Positions 8,079 to 17,091 of a DNA stretch of 48,880 nt are shown here, in pieces. Each line of letters begins with the position of its first letter. Position 1 is the first letter of the stretch. The stretch spans positions 1-48,880 of the forward strand of contig NZ_BOVJ01000098.1 in the NCBI RefSeq assembly GCF_018403665.1. The letters run 5' to 3'. The notes beneath the pieces are model-generated. The model saw only the letters and a program-made list of their open reading frames with translations. It was not told the origin of the DNA and did no database searches. Position numbers and translations under genes: made by a program. This stretch comes from Paenibacillus cisolokensis. Lineage in GTDB: Bacteria; Bacillota; Bacilli; Paenibacillales; Paenibacillaceae.

Positions 8079-9760
8079 TTGCGAATGCCATTTGCGAGCA
8101 AAGCCAGTCTGATATGGACAGCCATACTCTCCATTCTGCTCCTAACGGCATGCGAACCGAACGGGGGCACAACCGGCGGGGAAGTCTCGGTCGAACGCGT
8201 CGGTCAGCGTTTGTCCCTTCCGGCGGAATCGGTCAAATACGACCCGCCGATCGACATATCGTTCGTCCGGGAAATCGGCGAAGAGATGAACGGTTTAATC
8301 CGGGCCGTGCCGGGAGAGACGTTGGAACATAATCGCTGGACCCGGCTCTACGAAGAAGCGCTCGGCATTCGGATACGGTATAAGTGGACGGCAAACGGAG
8401 ATCTCTATCACCAGAAGTTGGGCGTTGCGCTTGCTTCCGGCAACCTCCCCGACGTCGTACGGGTCGATGCCCAGCAATTGCGGCAGCTCAGCAACGCGGG
8501 GCTGATTCAAGACTTGTCCGAGTTCTACGAGAAGTACGCCGCGCCGTTCACGAAGGAAATTCTAAGCCAAGAAGGATCGGGGCCCTTCGAATCGGCAACG
8601 ATTGGCGGCAAGTTGATGGGGATTCCAGATACGGGCGCTTCGATCGAGAACGCGCAATTTCTGTGGATTCGGACCGATTGGCTTGAGCGGCTCTCCCTTG
8701 AGCCGCCGAGAACGATCAGCGACGTGTTGGCCATTTCGAAAGCGTTTACGGAGGACGATCCGGACGGCAACGGCATACGCGATACGTACGGGCTGGCGGT
8801 TGCGCAGCATCTGTGGGATCCCGTGATGGGGCTAGGGGGATTCATGGCCGCCTACGGCGCGTATCCGAATATGTGGATCGAAGACGAATCCGGCAGACTC
8901 GTGTACGGGGCCGTTCGGCCGGAAGTGAAGACGGCGCTGAAAGTGCTGCAGGACATGTATCAGAGCGGGCAAATCGACAGCGAATTCGTGTTCAAGAACG
9001 GCGATAAGGTGGACGACGATATCGCGGCCGGCAAGTTCGGCATGCTTTACGGACAGCAATGGGCTTCGTTCGTGGTGCAGTCCAGCCATGAGCGCGACCC
9101 GAGCGCCGACTGGAAGGCTTTCCCGATCGTATCGTCGACGAACGAGCCGGTCCGCGTGCCGTTGCCTTTCGCTACGACGCAATTCTATGCGGTTAGAAAA
9201 GGCTACGAGCATCCGGAAGCGCTCGTGAAGCTGTTCAACCTGCACTTGGAGAAGAACTGGGGCCAGACGGCCGAGTACGAGACGTATTACAGCACGCCGT
9301 TCCCGGTATGGAAGTTCTCCCCCGTCACCCCGTTCCCGGCGCTCAAGAACTTGGAAGCGTACCGCCAGCTCGACGAAGCGCGCCGCACCGGAGACACCTC
9401 CGTGCTCAAGGACGAAGCCAGGGCGATTATGAAAAATATCGAAGGCTACTTGACGCGCAACGATATCCACGGTTGGGGCTGGCAGCGTACCTACGGCGAG
9501 GATGGCGCGTTCGCGATACTTGACCGCTACGAGAAAAACGGTCAATTGTTGTACGAGCCTTTCGGCGCGCGACGGCAACGATGATCGAGAAGGAGTCGAT
9601 CCTTTACAACTATGCGCACGATACGTTCGTGAACATCATAATTGGCCGTCCGCTGGAAGATTTCGACCGATTCGTCTCGGAGTGGAACCGGCTCGGCGGC
9701 GCCGAGATGACGGCGGAAGCGAACCAGTGGCATGCGGAGCGAGGCGGAGGCCGGAAGTAG
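8079..9760 (+). CDS. Sugar-binding lipoprotein with a frameshift near its C terminus
   Basis: An extracellular solute-binding protein of about 560 residues once the frame is repaired. TTG 8079 is chosen because the site AAAGGGGGG (8063-8071) ends 7 bases before it. The signal peptide ends in LLLTAC, a lipobox. The first frame stops at 9584 after EPFGARRQR. From 9581 another frame continues with MIEKESILYNYAHDTFVNII and PLEDFDRFVSEWNRLGG, which is the expected C-terminal end of this family. One missing base near 9570 (reading GCG C-G ACG instead of GCG CCG ACG) explains it, restoring FGAPTATMIEKES. The gene is followed directly by the YesM/YesN pair, so it may deliver sugar and also belong to that sensor system. 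It may be intact in the cell if the shift is a sequencing error. Confidence 0.88.
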
Positions 9761-9781
9761 CGTTGCATCGGAGGAGAGGAC

Positions 9782-11530
9782 TTGTTTAGAATTCCCGCGA
9801 AGTCATTGCACAACACGATATTCGCCAGACTGGTATTCACTTATCTCGTCGTCATTCTGCCGATCATCATGTTGGGCGTCTATCTGTATAACTGGAGTTA
9901 CAAGAATGCGAGCGAGGAAGTGTCGCGAAATTCGCAAGCGCAGCTGTCCGCTTACCTCGAAGACCTGGATCGCGAGATCGAATGGATGGAGATCCAGCAG
10001 TACGACATTCTGCAGGACGGCGAATTGCGGAAGATCGCGCTCACGTGGGATTTGATCGACGGGGTCGAGCGGAAGGAGAGCGTCAATTATTTGTTGCACC
10101 GCCTCACGTCGATCAAGAGTACGAGCGCGTACATCAAGGATATCTACATTCACATTCGTTCAATCGGCAAAACGGTATCGGGCGCGGGCGGCCTCTACGA
10201 TTTCGACGCGGAACGTTACGCGGCGGTCCGCTCCGAAGCGGAAGTCGGCGGCAGGCTGTTGAAGCTGGGCGATTCGCTGAATCTCAGCGGCTCGATGTAC
10301 GGCGGGAACGGGGAAGACGAACCGCTCGCACTCATCCAGATCGAGCTCGATAACGAGAAGCTCAAAGAGTCGCTCGCGCAAGTCAACGTGTATCCGGAGA
10401 GCGGTTCGTTCCTGATTGCCGGCGATTCGGATTTCATCCTTGCCAGCGACGACGAAGCGACGCCTATTCTGGCGCGGTACGCGGCGGCGGAAATTGAGGA
10501 AGGCCGAGCCGCAAAGACGGCGCTGCTTGAAATCGATGGCCGCACGTACCACTTCGACAGATCCGTCTCCGACACGCTCGAACTTTCCGTCGTCTCCTTC
10601 TTGCCGGAAGAGACGGTCAAGCGTCCGCTTAACAGATTCAATCTCTGGGCATGGGTATTCGCCGGCACATCCGTATTCGCCATTCTCATCTACGCGCTGT
10701 CGACGTATCAATTCGTGCACCGGCCGCTCTTGCTGCTCGTCCGGAGTTTTCGCAGGATGGAGGGCGGCGCGCTGGATATTCAAATCGACCATGCGCGCAA
10801 GGACGAGTTCGGCTACTTGTTCGACCGGTTCAACCAGATGCTCGTCAAGCTGCAGACGCTCATCGATCAGGACTTCAAGCAGAAGCTGATGATGCAGAAG
10901 GCCGAGCTGAAGCAACTGCAGTCCCAGATCAACCCTCACTTCCTGTACAACAGCTTCTTCATCATGAATTCATTGGCCAAGACGGGGGACACCGAGCGGA
11001 TCGAGCTGTTCACGAACATGCTCGGCGATTACTTCCGCTTCATTACCCGCAACGGCGAAGATAACGTCCTGTTGACGGAAGAGATCAAGCATGCGCGGAC
11101 GTATACCGAGATCCAGAAGCTGCGGTTCTCGCGCCGGATCCGCGTGCAATTCGACGACCTGCCGAGCGGGATGGCGCATATCCGGGTGCCTCGGCTGATC
11201 GTTCAGCCGATTATCGAGAATGCTTACGAGCACAGTCTCGAGAAAATGACCCAGGATGGCAGGCTGCTCGTCACGTTCGAGAGGAACGAGCGCGAGGCGC
11301 TCGTCATCGTGGAAGACAACGGGAATATCGGCGACGCGGAGATCGAAGCGTTATACAGAAGGGTGACGGACGCTTCCGAATCGCATGAGACGACGGGCCT
11401 CGCCAACATTCATCGGCGGATTGCGTTGACGTACGGTGAAGGAAGCGGATTACGGTTCTCGCGAGGCGAGCTTCAAGGTCTGCGGGTCGTCATTCGCATT
11501 ACGCTCGGGGAGGAACATCGGGATGTATAG
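9782..11530 (+). CDS. YesM-type sensor histidine kinase
   Basis: A 582-residue membrane kinase. One membrane helix lies at about 17-36 and a second at about 285-308; the roughly 250 residues between them form the extracellular sensor. A HAMP segment follows (RSFRRMEGGALD). The phospho-accepting histidine is H386 in QINPHFLYNSF, typical of the His_kinase (LytS/YesM) family, and the ATPase part has RLIVQPIIENAYEH and VEDNG. TTG 9782 is supported by GGAGG at 9770-9774, 7 bases upstream. It overlaps the response regulator by 8 bases, so the two are translated together. The binding protein directly upstream suggests the system senses an extracellular sugar, possibly through that protein. Confidence 0.93.
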   Translation: MFRIPAKSLHNTIFARLVFTYLVVILPIIMLGVYLYNWSYKNASEEVSRNSQAQLSAYLEDLDREIEWMEIQQYDILQDGELRKIALTWDLIDGVERKESVNYLLHRLTSIKSTSAYIKDIYIHIRSIGKTVSGAGGLYDFDAERYAAVRSEAEVGGRLLKLGDSLNLSGSMYGGNGEDEPLALIQIELDNEKLKESLAQVNVYPESGSFLIAGDSDFILASDDEATPILARYAAAEIEEGRAAKTALLEIDGRTYHFDRSVSDTLELSVVSFLPEETVKRPLNRFNLWAWVFAGTSVFAILIYALSTYQFVHRPLLLLVRSFRRMEGGALDIQIDHARKDEFGYLFDRFNQMLVKLQTLIDQDFKQKLMMQKAELKQLQSQINPHFLYNSFFIMNSLAKTGDTERIELFTNMLGDYFRFITRNGEDNVLLTEEIKHARTYTEIQKLRFSRRIRVQFDDLPSGMAHIRVPRLIVQPIIENAYEHSLEKMTQDGRLLVTFERNEREALVIVEDNGNIGDAEIEALYRRVTDASESHETTGLANIHRRIALTYGEGSGLRFSRGELQGLRVVIRITLGEEHRDV

Positions 11531-13154
11531 ACTGCTGATCGTCGATGACGAGGAGATCATCACGGACGGGCTGTACGAAGTGTTCAGCCGGTTGCCGGAA
11601 CAACTGGATGTATGCCGCGCTTACTCCGCGCAAGAAGCGCTGGACTGGATGTCGCGCACGCGCATCGATATCGTGTTGACCGATATCGCCATGCCGGGAA
11701 TGAACGGACTCGAAATGACGGAGACGATTCTTTCCTATTGGCCGAGATGCAGAGTGATTTTCCTCACCGGACACAGCGAATTCGAGTATGCGTACCGTGC
11801 CATCCAACTGCCGAACGTCCGGTACCTGTTGAAGACCGAAGGGTATGACAAAGTGCAGGATTCCGTTCGCGAAGCGATGCAGGAGCTTCATCGCGGCAGC
11901 CTCGAATACCGTCTGCTTGCACAATCCCGCGAACAAGCCTACGCGCTCGAGATGATGGCGCAAGGTGACTATTTGCGTCAACTGCTGCAAGAGAGCCGCG
12001 CGTTCTGTACGGACCGGGAATCGCTGTCGCGCGATTTCCGCAAGCTGAATATCGACCTGGACCCGAGACGCGACGTCGTGCTGGTACTCGGCCGATTGAC
12101 GTTCCCCGAGGGTTTGACCTATTCCGAGCGCACCGAACGGACGGGCTCGGCCAGAACGATATGGGACACGCATTTGTCGGCACAGATACGCTCGATCGGA
12201 ATTGCGGACAGATACGGGGATTTGTTATGGTTCATCCAGCCGTCTTCGGAAGAAGAAGCGCAGCGCGGCGGCCATTTGCTCCGATATTTGGAAGGGACGC
12301 TGGAGCTCATCCAGGAGACCTGTCTGAATTCCCTTGAATTAAAGATCGGGTTTACGATCAGCGGCGGATTCTGCAAGTGGGAGGCCGTCACTTCCCAGCA
12401 CGAGCGGCTGCGCCGCCTGCAGCAGTTCAAGATGGGCGAAGGCGTCTCCATCATTCTGAGGGATCAGGCCGAACTGCCGGACGGCACGCCCGGCAGAGAA
12501 AGCTTCTTGCCGGTATACAGAATCGAACAGATGGCGGCGCATCTCGAAGCGGGAAGAGCGGCGGAATTCCTCGCGGTACTGTCGGAAATGACAGGTGCCG
12601 TGCCGGAGCACGACGGGTGCGCCGCCGCCTGGCGAACCGCAGAAGCGTATTATGCCGTCGCGCTTGTCTTGTATTCGTACATCAATCGGCTGGGACTGCA
12701 CGGGCGGATCGACGCCGGGAAGCTGATGCGCCTCGACGACCACCCCTCCATGCGCGAGGGGTTCGACTACGTGAGACAGGTCGCGGAAGCCGTCTTCCGA
12801 TCGAAGCGATCGGAAGAACGGGGACGGGCTTCCCATGTCATCGATCGCATCAGCCAATATATCGAGGATCATATTCACGAAGATCTGTCATTGGTGAGGC
12901 TGGCGGAAATCCACTATTTCAACCCGTCGTACTTGTCCCGCCTCTTCAAGCAGGAGCGCGGCATCAATCTGTCCGAATATATCGATCATTGCCGGATCGT
13001 CAAAGCGAAAGCGCTGCTCCGGAACGGCGACTTGAAAATACGCGACGTATCCGAAGCCGTAGGATATGAAGCCGCCCACTCGTTCACGCGGTTCTTCAAG
13101 AAGATGACGGGCATGACGCCCCAGGAATACAGAGACGGGCTGATCGTCAGCTAG
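11523..13154 (+). CDS. YesN-type response regulator with AraC DNA-binding domain
   Basis: A 543-residue regulator. The receiver has the acidic pair D8-D9, the phosphorylation site D54 (VLTDIAMPGMNG) and K104 (YLLKTEGYD). A long middle region of about 300 residues follows, as is usual for this type. The last 100 residues are an AraC double helix-turn-helix (VRLAEIHYFNPSYLSRLFKQ to RFFKKMTGMTPQEYRD). ATG 11523 lies inside the end of the kinase gene with GGGGAGG 9 bases upstream; an earlier in-frame start at 11436 would be inside the kinase. It should activate nearby carbohydrate genes, possibly the GH43-CBM6 gene that follows and the binding proteins. Confidence 0.93.
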   Translation: MYRLLIVDDEEIITDGLYEVFSRLPEQLDVCRAYSAQEALDWMSRTRIDIVLTDIAMPGMNGLEMTETILSYWPRCRVIFLTGHSEFEYAYRAIQLPNVRYLLKTEGYDKVQDSVREAMQELHRGSLEYRLLAQSREQAYALEMMAQGDYLRQLLQESRAFCTDRESLSRDFRKLNIDLDPRRDVVLVLGRLTFPEGLTYSERTERTGSARTIWDTHLSAQIRSIGIADRYGDLLWFIQPSSEEEAQRGGHLLRYLEGTLELIQETCLNSLELKIGFTISGGFCKWEAVTSQHERLRRLQQFKMGEGVSIILRDQAELPDGTPGRESFLPVYRIEQMAAHLEAGRAAEFLAVLSEMTGAVPEHDGCAAAWRTAEAYYAVALVLYSYINRLGLHGRIDAGKLMRLDDHPSMREGFDYVRQVAEAVFRSKRSEERGRASHVIDRISQYIEDHIHEDLSLVRLAEIHYFNPSYLSRLFKQERGINLSEYIDHCRIVKAKALLRNGDLKIRDVSEAVGYEAAHSFTRFFKKMTGMTPQEYRDGLIVS

Positions 13155-13206
13155 GCGAAAGACGAACCGGACGTAAGCCCGTCGGCCGTGAGGGGCCGTC
13201 TTTCGC
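13155..13206 (+). terminator. Hairpin after the YesN gene
   Basis: GCGAAAGACG (13155-13164) pairs exactly with CGTCTTTCGC (13197-13206), starting right after the stop codon. The loop is 32 bases and no T run follows, so it is a weak terminator at best. Nothing else is recognisable up to the GH43 gene at 13329. Confidence 0.4.
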
Positions 13207-13328
13207 GGTGGCGGCCCGCGCCTGCCGAAGAAAATGTAGAATCCGGCGGGTAATGAAGAGAGGATCGGCAGGTTGTTCGCTTCCCCGGTATCTGTTACGC
13301 TTTTGAAGGAAGCGAAGGGGGGAGCGCA

Positions 13329-15074
13329 ATGTGGCCGATTCGTAGGCCGGTTCTTCTGTTATCGGCAATTCTGGTATGCACCGCGGCGGCGTTATGGATC
13401 CTGTATCGGGCGACCGGCGGCGATCAGGTGCCGGATGAGCGCTTCGTCGTGGAGCCCGTCGAACCGGCCGCAGACCTGAAGGAAGAGGCTGTCGAGGTTC
13501 GCGACCCCTTTAGATTGAAACGGGAGTTGACGGCGAAGATGAACGAAGATGTGAAAGGCGACAAGATGGAGATGGACCGCGCGGACGGCAAGACGACCGA
13601 TTACGATGTCAGAGGCGCGGCCGCCTCCTTGCGATATGATCCACCGGCCGAGGCCGTCGGCAAGCTGCCGCCGAACGGCAACCCGCTTGTCTCGCATAAG
13701 TTCGGCGCCGATCCCTACGCGCTTGTCTATCGGGATCGCGTCTACGTGTATGCGACGTACGATCAATTCGAATATGACGCGGCGGGCGAAGTTAAGGACA
13801 ACACGTACGGCAGAATCAACAAGTTGTCGGTCATCTCCTCGGACGACTTGATGAACTGGACGGATCACGGCGCCGTACACGCCGCGGGTCCCGACGGCGC
13901 GGCGAAGTGGGCGTCGCAATCGTGGGCGCCGGCGGCGGCGCACAAGGTGATCGACGGAAAAGACAAGTTCTTCCTGTACTTCGCCAACAATGCAAGCGGC
14001 ATCGGCGTGCTCGCCGGCGACAGCCCGACCGGTCCATGGGTCGATCCGATCGGCAAGCCGCTCATTGCGCGAACGTCGCCGGCAGCCCAAGGCGTAACCT
14101 GGCTGTTCGATCCGGCCGTCCTCGTGGACGATGACGGCCAAGCGTACATCTACTTCGGCGGAGGCGTCCCGGAAGGGAAAGAGGACATGCCGAATACCGC
14201 GCGCGTCATGCGGCTCGGCGACGATATGGTCAGCGTCGTCGGCGAAGCGGCGGTCATTCCCGCGCCGTTCATGTTCGAAAGCGCCGGCATCAACAAAGTG
14301 AACGGCGTCTATTATTATACGTACTGTTCGAACTTCTATAGCGGCGTCCGACCGGAAGGGAGCCCGCCGGCAGGCGAGATTGCTTACATGACGAGCGACA
14401 GTCCGATGGGGCCGTGGACGTACCGCGGCACGATGCTGAGCAATCCCGGACACTTCTTCGGGGTAGGCGGCAACAACCATCATGCCATCTTCCGGCTGCG
14501 CGACGACTGGTACGTCGCCTACCATGCGCAGACGTTGTCCAAAGCGATGGGCGTGCCGAAGGGGTATCGTTCGACACATCTGAACCGGGTGTTCTTCAAC
14601 GATGACGGGACCATTCAGCCGGTTGCCGCGGACTTGAAAGGCGTCGAGCAGCTCAAGCCTCTCGATCCGTATGTCCGTGTCGAAGCGGAGACGATGGCGT
14701 GGAATGCGGGCATTGCCGTCGAACCGTTCGGGACGGAAGGCGGAGCAGAGGCGGGCTTGGCGGTCGCCGATATCGACGACGGCGATTGGACGGCCGTGTC
14801 GAAGGCAGACTTCGGCGACGGGGCGGCCGCCGTGAAAGCGTCGGTGAAGAGCCTCGGCGCAGGCGGCGCCATCGAGCTTCGCCTGGACGGACCGGAAGGC
14901 CGGCTGATCGGGACGCTCGCGGTCCCGGCAACGGACGGTTCGGACCGATGGATCGAGACCACAACGGCCGTTACGGGGACGGAAGGCGTACATGACTTGT
15001 ACCTCGTGTTCCGGGGCAAGGCTGGCGAGAAGACGTTCCTGTTCGATTGGTGGCAATTCGAGCGCGATGCGTAA
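13329..15074 (+). CDS. Membrane-anchored GH43 arabinofuranosidase with CBM6
   Basis: A 581-residue enzyme with an N-terminal hydrophobic segment (PVLLLSAILVCTAAALWILY, no lipobox) that is either a signal peptide or a membrane anchor. About 85 charged residues link it to the GH43 five-bladed propeller (about 115-440). The expected GH43 acids are visible: D128 (FGADPYAL), D261 (LFDPAVLVDDDG) and E317 (FESAGINK). The C-terminal 130 residues (VRVEAETMAWN onward to LFDWWQFE) form a CBM6-type xylan-binding module. The GH43 plus CBM6 layout matches arabinoxylan arabinofuranohydrolases such as XynD, which remove arabinose from xylan. It stands between a hairpin and a good terminator, so it is probably transcribed alone. 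Exact substrate is inferred. Confidence 0.88.
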   Translation: MWPIRRPVLLLSAILVCTAAALWILYRATGGDQVPDERFVVEPVEPAADLKEEAVEVRDPFRLKRELTAKMNEDVKGDKMEMDRADGKTTDYDVRGAAASLRYDPPAEAVGKLPPNGNPLVSHKFGADPYALVYRDRVYVYATYDQFEYDAAGEVKDNTYGRINKLSVISSDDLMNWTDHGAVHAAGPDGAAKWASQSWAPAAAHKVIDGKDKFFLYFANNASGIGVLAGDSPTGPWVDPIGKPLIARTSPAAQGVTWLFDPAVLVDDDGQAYIYFGGGVPEGKEDMPNTARVMRLGDDMVSVVGEAAVIPAPFMFESAGINKVNGVYYYTYCSNFYSGVRPEGSPPAGEIAYMTSDSPMGPWTYRGTMLSNPGHFFGVGGNNHHAIFRLRDDWYVAYHAQTLSKAMGVPKGYRSTHLNRVFFNDDGTIQPVAADLKGVEQLKPLDPYVRVEAETMAWNAGIAVEPFGTEGGAEAGLAVADIDDGDWTAVSKADFGDGAAAVKASVKSLGAGGAIELRLDGPEGRLIGTLAVPATDGSDRWIETTTAVTGTEGVHDLYLVFRGKAGEKTFLFDWWQFERDA

Positions 15075-15090
15075 AGCGGCTCGCGAGATG

Positions 15091-15132
15091 AAGATCGTGC
15101 CCCGGCTTCAGACCCGGGGCGCGATCTTTTTT
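15091..15132 (+). terminator. Intrinsic terminator of the GH43-CBM6 gene
   Basis: AAGATCGTGCCCCGG (15091-15105) pairs with CCGGGGCGCGATCTT (15114-15128) with a single G-U wobble, followed by TTTTTT (15127-15132). It begins 17 bases after the stop codon. Confidence 0.92.
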
Positions 15133-15152
15133 GGACCGTTGCATGGACGGAA

Positions 15153-15194
15153 TACCTGTGATTTGTCGGGTGAATACACCGGCATCGACAGGTA
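15153..15194. repeat. Nested dyad upstream of the exporter operon
   Basis: TACCTGT (15153-15159) pairs with ACAGGTA (15188-15194), and GGTG-AATA-CACC (15169-15180) forms an inner stem. It lies 85 bp before the first ATPase gene. It may be an operator or a structured leader controlling the exporter; no regulator for it is recognisable here. Confidence 0.35.
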
Positions 15195-15278
15195 CTGCTC
15201 GCGGAACAGAAACGCTAAAATGGCAGGAGTAAAGCGACTTGGAGAGCTGACGGACCACAGTTTGGGGAGGGAGATCCG

Positions 15279-16016
15279 GTGTCCGAACGGGAAGAGCGGC
15301 AGGAGACCGCAAGCGGAGGGCTACTTCTGGAAGCGGCCGGCGTGGGGCGCGTCTTCGGCAGTGGAAACGCGGCCGTCACGGCGCTGAAGGACATCCGTCT
15401 CGGCGTTCAACAAGGAACGATTACGGCGTTAAAGGGACGGTCAGGCTCCGGCAAGACGACACTGCTCAATATTCTAAGCTCGCTGGACGAGCCGAACGAG
15501 GGCCGGGTGTTCTTCCGGGGACGGGACATCACCGGGTTGACGGCGAAGGCGCGGGACGCCTTGCGGCGCAAGGAGATCGGCCTGGTGTTCCAATCGTTCG
15601 GCTTAATCCCGCTGATGTCCGCTTACGAGAATGTGGAATTCGGCCTGCGCATTGCAGGCACGCCGACAAGCGGCAACCGCGGCGCCGCGGAGCGCGCGCT
15701 GGAGCGCGTCGGCATGAGGGAGCGGATGAAGCATCGGCCGTCGGAGCTGTCCGGCGGAGAGCAGCAACGCGTCGCGATCGCGCGGGCGATCGCGCACGAG
15801 CCGGAGCTCCTGATCGCGGACGAGCCGACCGCAGAGCTCGACACGAAGATGGGCTTGCAGGTCATGCGCGTCTTCCGGGATTTGGTGACCCGTACCGGCA
15901 TGACGATCGTCATGACGACGCACGATCCCGGATTGATGGAACTTGTCGACCATGTGATCGAATTGGAGGATGGGAGAATTGTTGCACAGACGACCCGAGA
16001 ACATTCACTTGTCTAA
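15279..16016 (+). CDS. MacB/LolD-type ABC exporter ATPase
   Basis: A 245-residue nucleotide-binding protein. Walker A is GRSGSGKTT, the signature is LSGGEQQRVAIARAIAHEP, Walker B is LLIADEPTAELD and the H-loop is MTTHDP. The family drives MacB/LolD-type permeases that move peptides, lipoproteins or antibiotics. GTG 15279 is supported by GGGGAGGGAG (15264-15273). The following adaptor gene overlaps its end, and the FtsX-type permease lies further down. A second ATPase closes the same operon, so this one may pair with it as a heterodimer. Confidence 0.92.
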   Translation: MSEREERQETASGGLLLEAAGVGRVFGSGNAAVTALKDIRLGVQQGTITALKGRSGSGKTTLLNILSSLDEPNEGRVFFRGRDITGLTAKARDALRRKEIGLVFQSFGLIPLMSAYENVEFGLRIAGTPTSGNRGAAERALERVGMRERMKHRPSELSGGEQQRVAIARAIAHEPELLIADEPTAELDTKMGLQVMRVFRDLVTRTGMTIVMTTHDPGLMELVDHVIELEDGRIVAQTTREHSLV

Positions 16017-17043
16017 CCGGAACCGCCGCCGAATGCCGGCGGCCTTGACCGCGATTCTGGCCGCTTCGCTCGCTATCGCCGGCTGCTCGCTTCTTCCCGT
16101 CGAGGAGGAGCCGCTTCAGCCGCCGCTTGTCGAACCGGCGCAGGAGCAATTGGACATCGTCGAGGTCGGACGCAGCGACATCCAGACGTTTCTGAAAGGT
16201 ACGGCGAACTTCGTCTCCTCCACGGTTGAACCCCTCTCCTTCAAGGAATCCGGCGGCAGAATCAAATCGATCAACGTCATGCTCGGCGAAGAAGTGGAAG
16301 CCGGCGATCTGCTCGCGGAGCTGGAGACGGGCGATCTTGCGCATCAGATCGATATGCAGCGGCTTAGCGTCGAGCGAGCGCAATTGCTCTATAAGCAGGC
16401 CGAGAGCAGCGGCGCGAACGAGATCGATTTGCGGCTGCGGGAGATCGACCTGGAGCGGGAGCTGAAGTCGCTTAAGGCGATGGAGGACCGCCTCGGCCAA
16501 GCGCGGCTGGTTGCGCCGATCCCGGGCGTCGTCATCTTCGTGCAGACGCTTAATACGGGCGATTCCGTCGGCGCGTATCAGCCGATCGTCACGGTCGCGG
16601 ACCCGAGCCGCGTGCAGCTGACGTACGTCGCCTCGGAATCGAGGGAGTTGAACGGGCTGGAAGTCGGCATGCCCGTCGCCTTGAAGTACAAAGGGAAGGA
16701 ATATGCCGGCAAGGTGCTGCAGACGCCTTCCAGCACGCCGCTCGGGGCCGACCCGGCGAAGGCCGAGCGGAACGCGGTCACGATCGTGCTCGGCATCGAC
16801 AATCCGCCGCCGGACGTTCAGATCGGGCATAGCGCGGAGATGACGATCCCGCTTCAGAGCCGGAAGAACGTGATCGTGCTGCCGCGATCGGCCATCCGAT
16901 CCTACATGGGCCGCAATTACGTGCAGATCGTGGAAGGCGAGCGGCGCAAGGAAGTCGACATCGAGGTTGGACTGACGACGCCGACCGAGGTCGAGATCGT
17001 GAAGGGACTCGAGGAAGGCCAGAAGGTCGTGCTGAACAACTGA
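15979..17043 (+). CDS. MacA/HlyD-type efflux adaptor lipoprotein
   Basis: A membrane-fusion-type protein of about 354 residues. A basic start, hydrophobic stretch and lipobox (SLAIAGC) mark it as a lipoprotein. Then come the lipoyl-like half (GRIKSINVMLGEEVEAGDLL), a coiled-coil hairpin (about 110-165, rich in E, R and L), the second half (ARLVAPIPGVVIFV) and a beta domain. It would connect to the FtsX-type permease outside the membrane. The start is uncertain: GGAGG at 15965-15969 suits TTG 15979 or 15982, while an ATG at 15970 is too close to it. The gene overlaps the end of the ATPase gene, so coupling is expected. Confidence 0.85.
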   Translation: MLHRRPENIHLSNRNRRRMPAALTAILAASLAIAGCSLLPVEEEPLQPPLVEPAQEQLDIVEVGRSDIQTFLKGTANFVSSTVEPLSFKESGGRIKSINVMLGEEVEAGDLLAELETGDLAHQIDMQRLSVERAQLLYKQAESSGANEIDLRLREIDLERELKSLKAMEDRLGQARLVAPIPGVVIFVQTLNTGDSVGAYQPIVTVADPSRVQLTYVASESRELNGLEVGMPVALKYKGKEYAGKVLQTPSSTPLGADPAKAERNAVTIVLGIDNPPPDVQIGHSAEMTIPLQSRKNVIVLPRSAIRSYMGRNYVQIVEGERRKEVDIEVGLTTPTEVEIVKGLEEGQKVVLNN

Positions 17044-17091
17044 CGTCAGCGATGAAGCCCGGCCGGCCGGGCGCAAGGATGGGGTGAAGGT

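Noticed and set aside
11436..11522. Earlier start for the YesN regulator
   Set aside because: The extra 29 residues would lie in the kinase gene and come before MYRLLIVDDEE, the normal receiver start.
13392..15056. 554-codon open frame on the minus strand
   Set aside because: It mirrors the GH43-CBM6 gene, which has clear catalytic residues; the antisense frame has none.
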